A stretch of DNA of 6,057 bases from Acidobacteriota bacterium (GTDB lineage Bacteria > Acidobacteriota > Blastocatellia > Pyrinomonadales > Pyrinomonadaceae). The translations under genes and the position numbers were made by a program. Below the pieces are notes generated by a model, which was not told the origin of the DNA, did no database searches, and worked only from the letters and a program-made list of their open reading frames with translations. Location: the NCBI GenBank assembly GCA_005790265.1, contig SXVE01000154.1, positions 1 to 6,057 on the forward strand. Direction: 5' to 3'. This document shows, piece by piece, positions 5,082 to 6,057 of this stretch. How positions within the stretch are numbered: the first letter of the stretch is position 1; each line of letters starts with the position of its first letter.

Positions 5082-5471
5082 ATGAAAGATTTGATCGAAC
5101 AAGCCCGCCAAGCGCGCGAAAACGCACACGCTCCTTTCTCGAATTTCAAAGTCGGTGCGGCGCTTTTGACCGAAAACGAAAAGATAATCACCGGCTGCAA
5201 TATCGAAAACGCCAGTTACGGTTTAACGATGTGCGCCGAACGCACGGCGATTTTTAAGGCGATTTCCGAAGGCGAAACAAAATTTACACGGCTGGCAATC
5301 GTCGCCGACACCGAAAATTTAACGCCGCCGTGCGGCGCGTGCCGCCAAATTATCTGGGAATTCTGCGGCGATGTCGAAATTATTTTGTCGAACTTAAGCA
5401 GCAAAACCGAAACTTTTCAAATGAGCGAACTGTTGCCGAAAGCTTTCGACGCCGGTTTTTTGGAGAGTTAA
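5082..5471 (+). CDS. cdd: Cytidine deaminase (homotetrameric type)
   Basis: Cytidine deaminase hydrolyses cytidine and deoxycytidine to uridine and deoxyuridine with a zinc-activated water. The 129-residue length is that of the small tetrameric class (B. subtilis type, about 130-136). Seen: APFSNFKVGAALLT (17-30), GCNIENASYGLTMCAERTAI (38-57), where Asn40 and Glu42 bind ribose, Cys51 binds zinc and Glu53 is the proton shuttle, and PPCGACRQ (82-89), where Cys84 and Cys87 complete the zinc site. All key residues are present. The ATG at 5082 is 16 bases after udk, with no Shine-Dalgarno site. The last codons carry the ribosome-binding site of the next gene, mrr, whose ATG follows the TAA directly. 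Its role here is to feed uridine to the upstream kinase. Confidence 0.96.
   Translation: MKDLIEQARQARENAHAPFSNFKVGAALLTENEKIITGCNIENASYGLTMCAERTAIFKAISEGETKFTRLAIVADTENLTPPCGACRQIIWEFCGDVEIILSNLSSKTETFQMSELLPKAFDAGFLES
5462..5467 (+). promoter_or_regulatory. Shine-Dalgarno site of mrr inside the end of cdd
   Basis: GGAGAG lies in the last sense codons of cdd, four bases before the mrr ATG at 5472. It fixes that start and suggests translational coupling between cdd and mrr. The salvage genes themselves have no comparable site. Confidence 0.7.
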
Positions 5472-6057
5472 ATGCCTGTTCCTGACTTTCAAACAATGAT
5501 GCTTCCGTTCTTGCGTCTGTCGCAAGATCAGCAAGAACACTCAACATCGGACGTTATTCTTTTTTTGGCTAATCATTACCAACTATCAGAAAACGAAATT
5601 GCCGAACAAATACCGAGCGGTTATCAAACCAAACTTCACAATCGAGTAAGTTGGATATTTGTTCATTTACAGCGAGCCGGATTAATTGAGAAAACCAGAC
5701 GCGGATTTTACAAAATTACAAATCGTGGAAATGAATTGTTAGGTCGAAATCTCGCAAGAATTGACCTGAATACATTGAAACAGTTTCCTGAGTACGTTGA
5801 ATTTAGAAAGGTAAAAAGGGCAAAAGAGACAAATGCAAATCCACAGGTTAGCGAAGATGAAGTAGACAAAACACCCGAAGAATCTTTGGAAATCGCATAC
5901 CAAACGATTCAAAGCGCATTAGCCGCTGAAATTATTGAGAAAGTAAAATCATGCTCGCCTGCATTTTTTGAAAGATTAGTTGTCGAATTGCTTGTCAAAA
6001 TGGGTTACGGCGGAACTTTGCAGGATGCAGGAAAAGCGGTTGGAAAAAGCGGCGACG
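5472..6057 (+). CDS. mrr: Mrr-family restriction endonuclease (C-terminus off the right edge)
   Basis: Mrr proteins are type IV restriction enzymes that cut methylated foreign DNA; E. coli Mrr is the model. From ATG 5472 the frame is open for 195 codons to the edge. Residues 1-95 look like the Mrr N-terminal winged-helix DNA-binding domain (LPFLRLSQD at 11-19; LQRAGLIEKTRRGFYKITNR at 66-85; GNELL at 86-90). A charged, glutamate- and lysine-rich linker follows (about 110-140). The catalytic domain opens with SPAFFERLVVELLVKMGYGG (162-181) and DAGKAVGKSGD (185-195), very close to Mrr proteins. The PD-(D/E)xK residues (GIDG and QAK motifs) should lie just past the edge, so integrity cannot be judged. 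AGA, TTA and ATA codons are common here but scarce in the salvage genes, which suggests recent acquisition. It starts directly after the cdd stop and probably shares its transcript. Confidence 0.93.
   Translation, partial: MPVPDFQTMMLPFLRLSQDQQEHSTSDVILFLANHYQLSENEIAEQIPSGYQTKLHNRVSWIFVHLQRAGLIEKTRRGFYKITNRGNELLGRNLARIDLNTLKQFPEYVEFRKVKRAKETNANPQVSEDEVDKTPEESLEIAYQTIQSALAAEIIEKVKSCSPAFFERLVVELLVKMGYGGTLQDAGKAVGKSGD

Noticed and set aside
4655..5200. Minus-strand frame of 181 codons opposite udk and cdd
   Set aside because: It spans two well-supported genes in antisense and has no recognisable domain.
2730..6057. A new composite defence system of HicAB, salvage enzymes and Mrr
   Set aside because: Each gene is a complete or partial member of a known family with a separate role. 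Nothing in the sequence beyond proximity links hicAB to mrr.

Overview
This window looks like a bacterial chromosome segment. Its core is a nucleoside uptake and salvage cluster, interrupted by a HicAB toxin-antitoxin pair and followed by an Mrr-type restriction gene. I cannot name the organism. The mixed style (GC-rich codons in core genes, AT-rich spacers, few Shine-Dalgarno sites) reminds me of environmental Acidobacteriota such as Blastocatellia, but that is only an impression and no marker gene here tests it.

Layout. 1-384 (minus) is the 5' part of an Hsp20 small heat-shock gene, cut by the left edge. It has a near-consensus sigma70-type promoter (455-483) and a leader holding two inverted repeats. 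385-655 is the divergent spacer, which also holds a weaker rightward promoter candidate. 656-1720 and 1806-2720 (plus) are paired permeases of a BmpA/NupNOPQ-type nucleoside ABC transporter. The ATPase and the substrate-binding lipoprotein are not in the window. 2730-3110 and 3073-3372 (minus) are hicB and hicA, overlapping by 38 bases and read convergently with the permeases. Their promoter (3430-3458) carries two direct GATACTA repeats that look like an operator. 3515-4372, 4427-5065 and 5082-5471 (plus) are purine nucleoside phosphorylase, uridine kinase and cytidine deaminase. 5472-6057 (plus) is an Mrr-family restriction endonuclease, cut by the right edge before its catalytic residues. 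It starts on the base after the cytidine deaminase stop codon.

How the genes fit together. The permeases would import nucleosides. The phosphorylase splits purine nucleosides to base and ribose-1-phosphate. Cytidine deaminase converts cytidine to uridine (and the deoxy forms), and uridine kinase phosphorylates uridine or cytidine to the monophosphate. HicAB and Mrr are not part of that pathway. They look like stress or defence genes embedded in or appended to the cluster, and mrr has visibly different codon use.

Small-scale structure. Short direct repeats lie right before the start codons of the second permease, udk and cdd. None of the salvage genes has a clear Shine-Dalgarno site, whereas hsp20 and mrr do. 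No tRNA, rRNA, CRISPR array or insertion sequence was seen. I found no convincing new multi-gene system. The best leads are the hsp20 leader, the hicAB operator, the heptad repeat before udk and the cdd-mrr junction.
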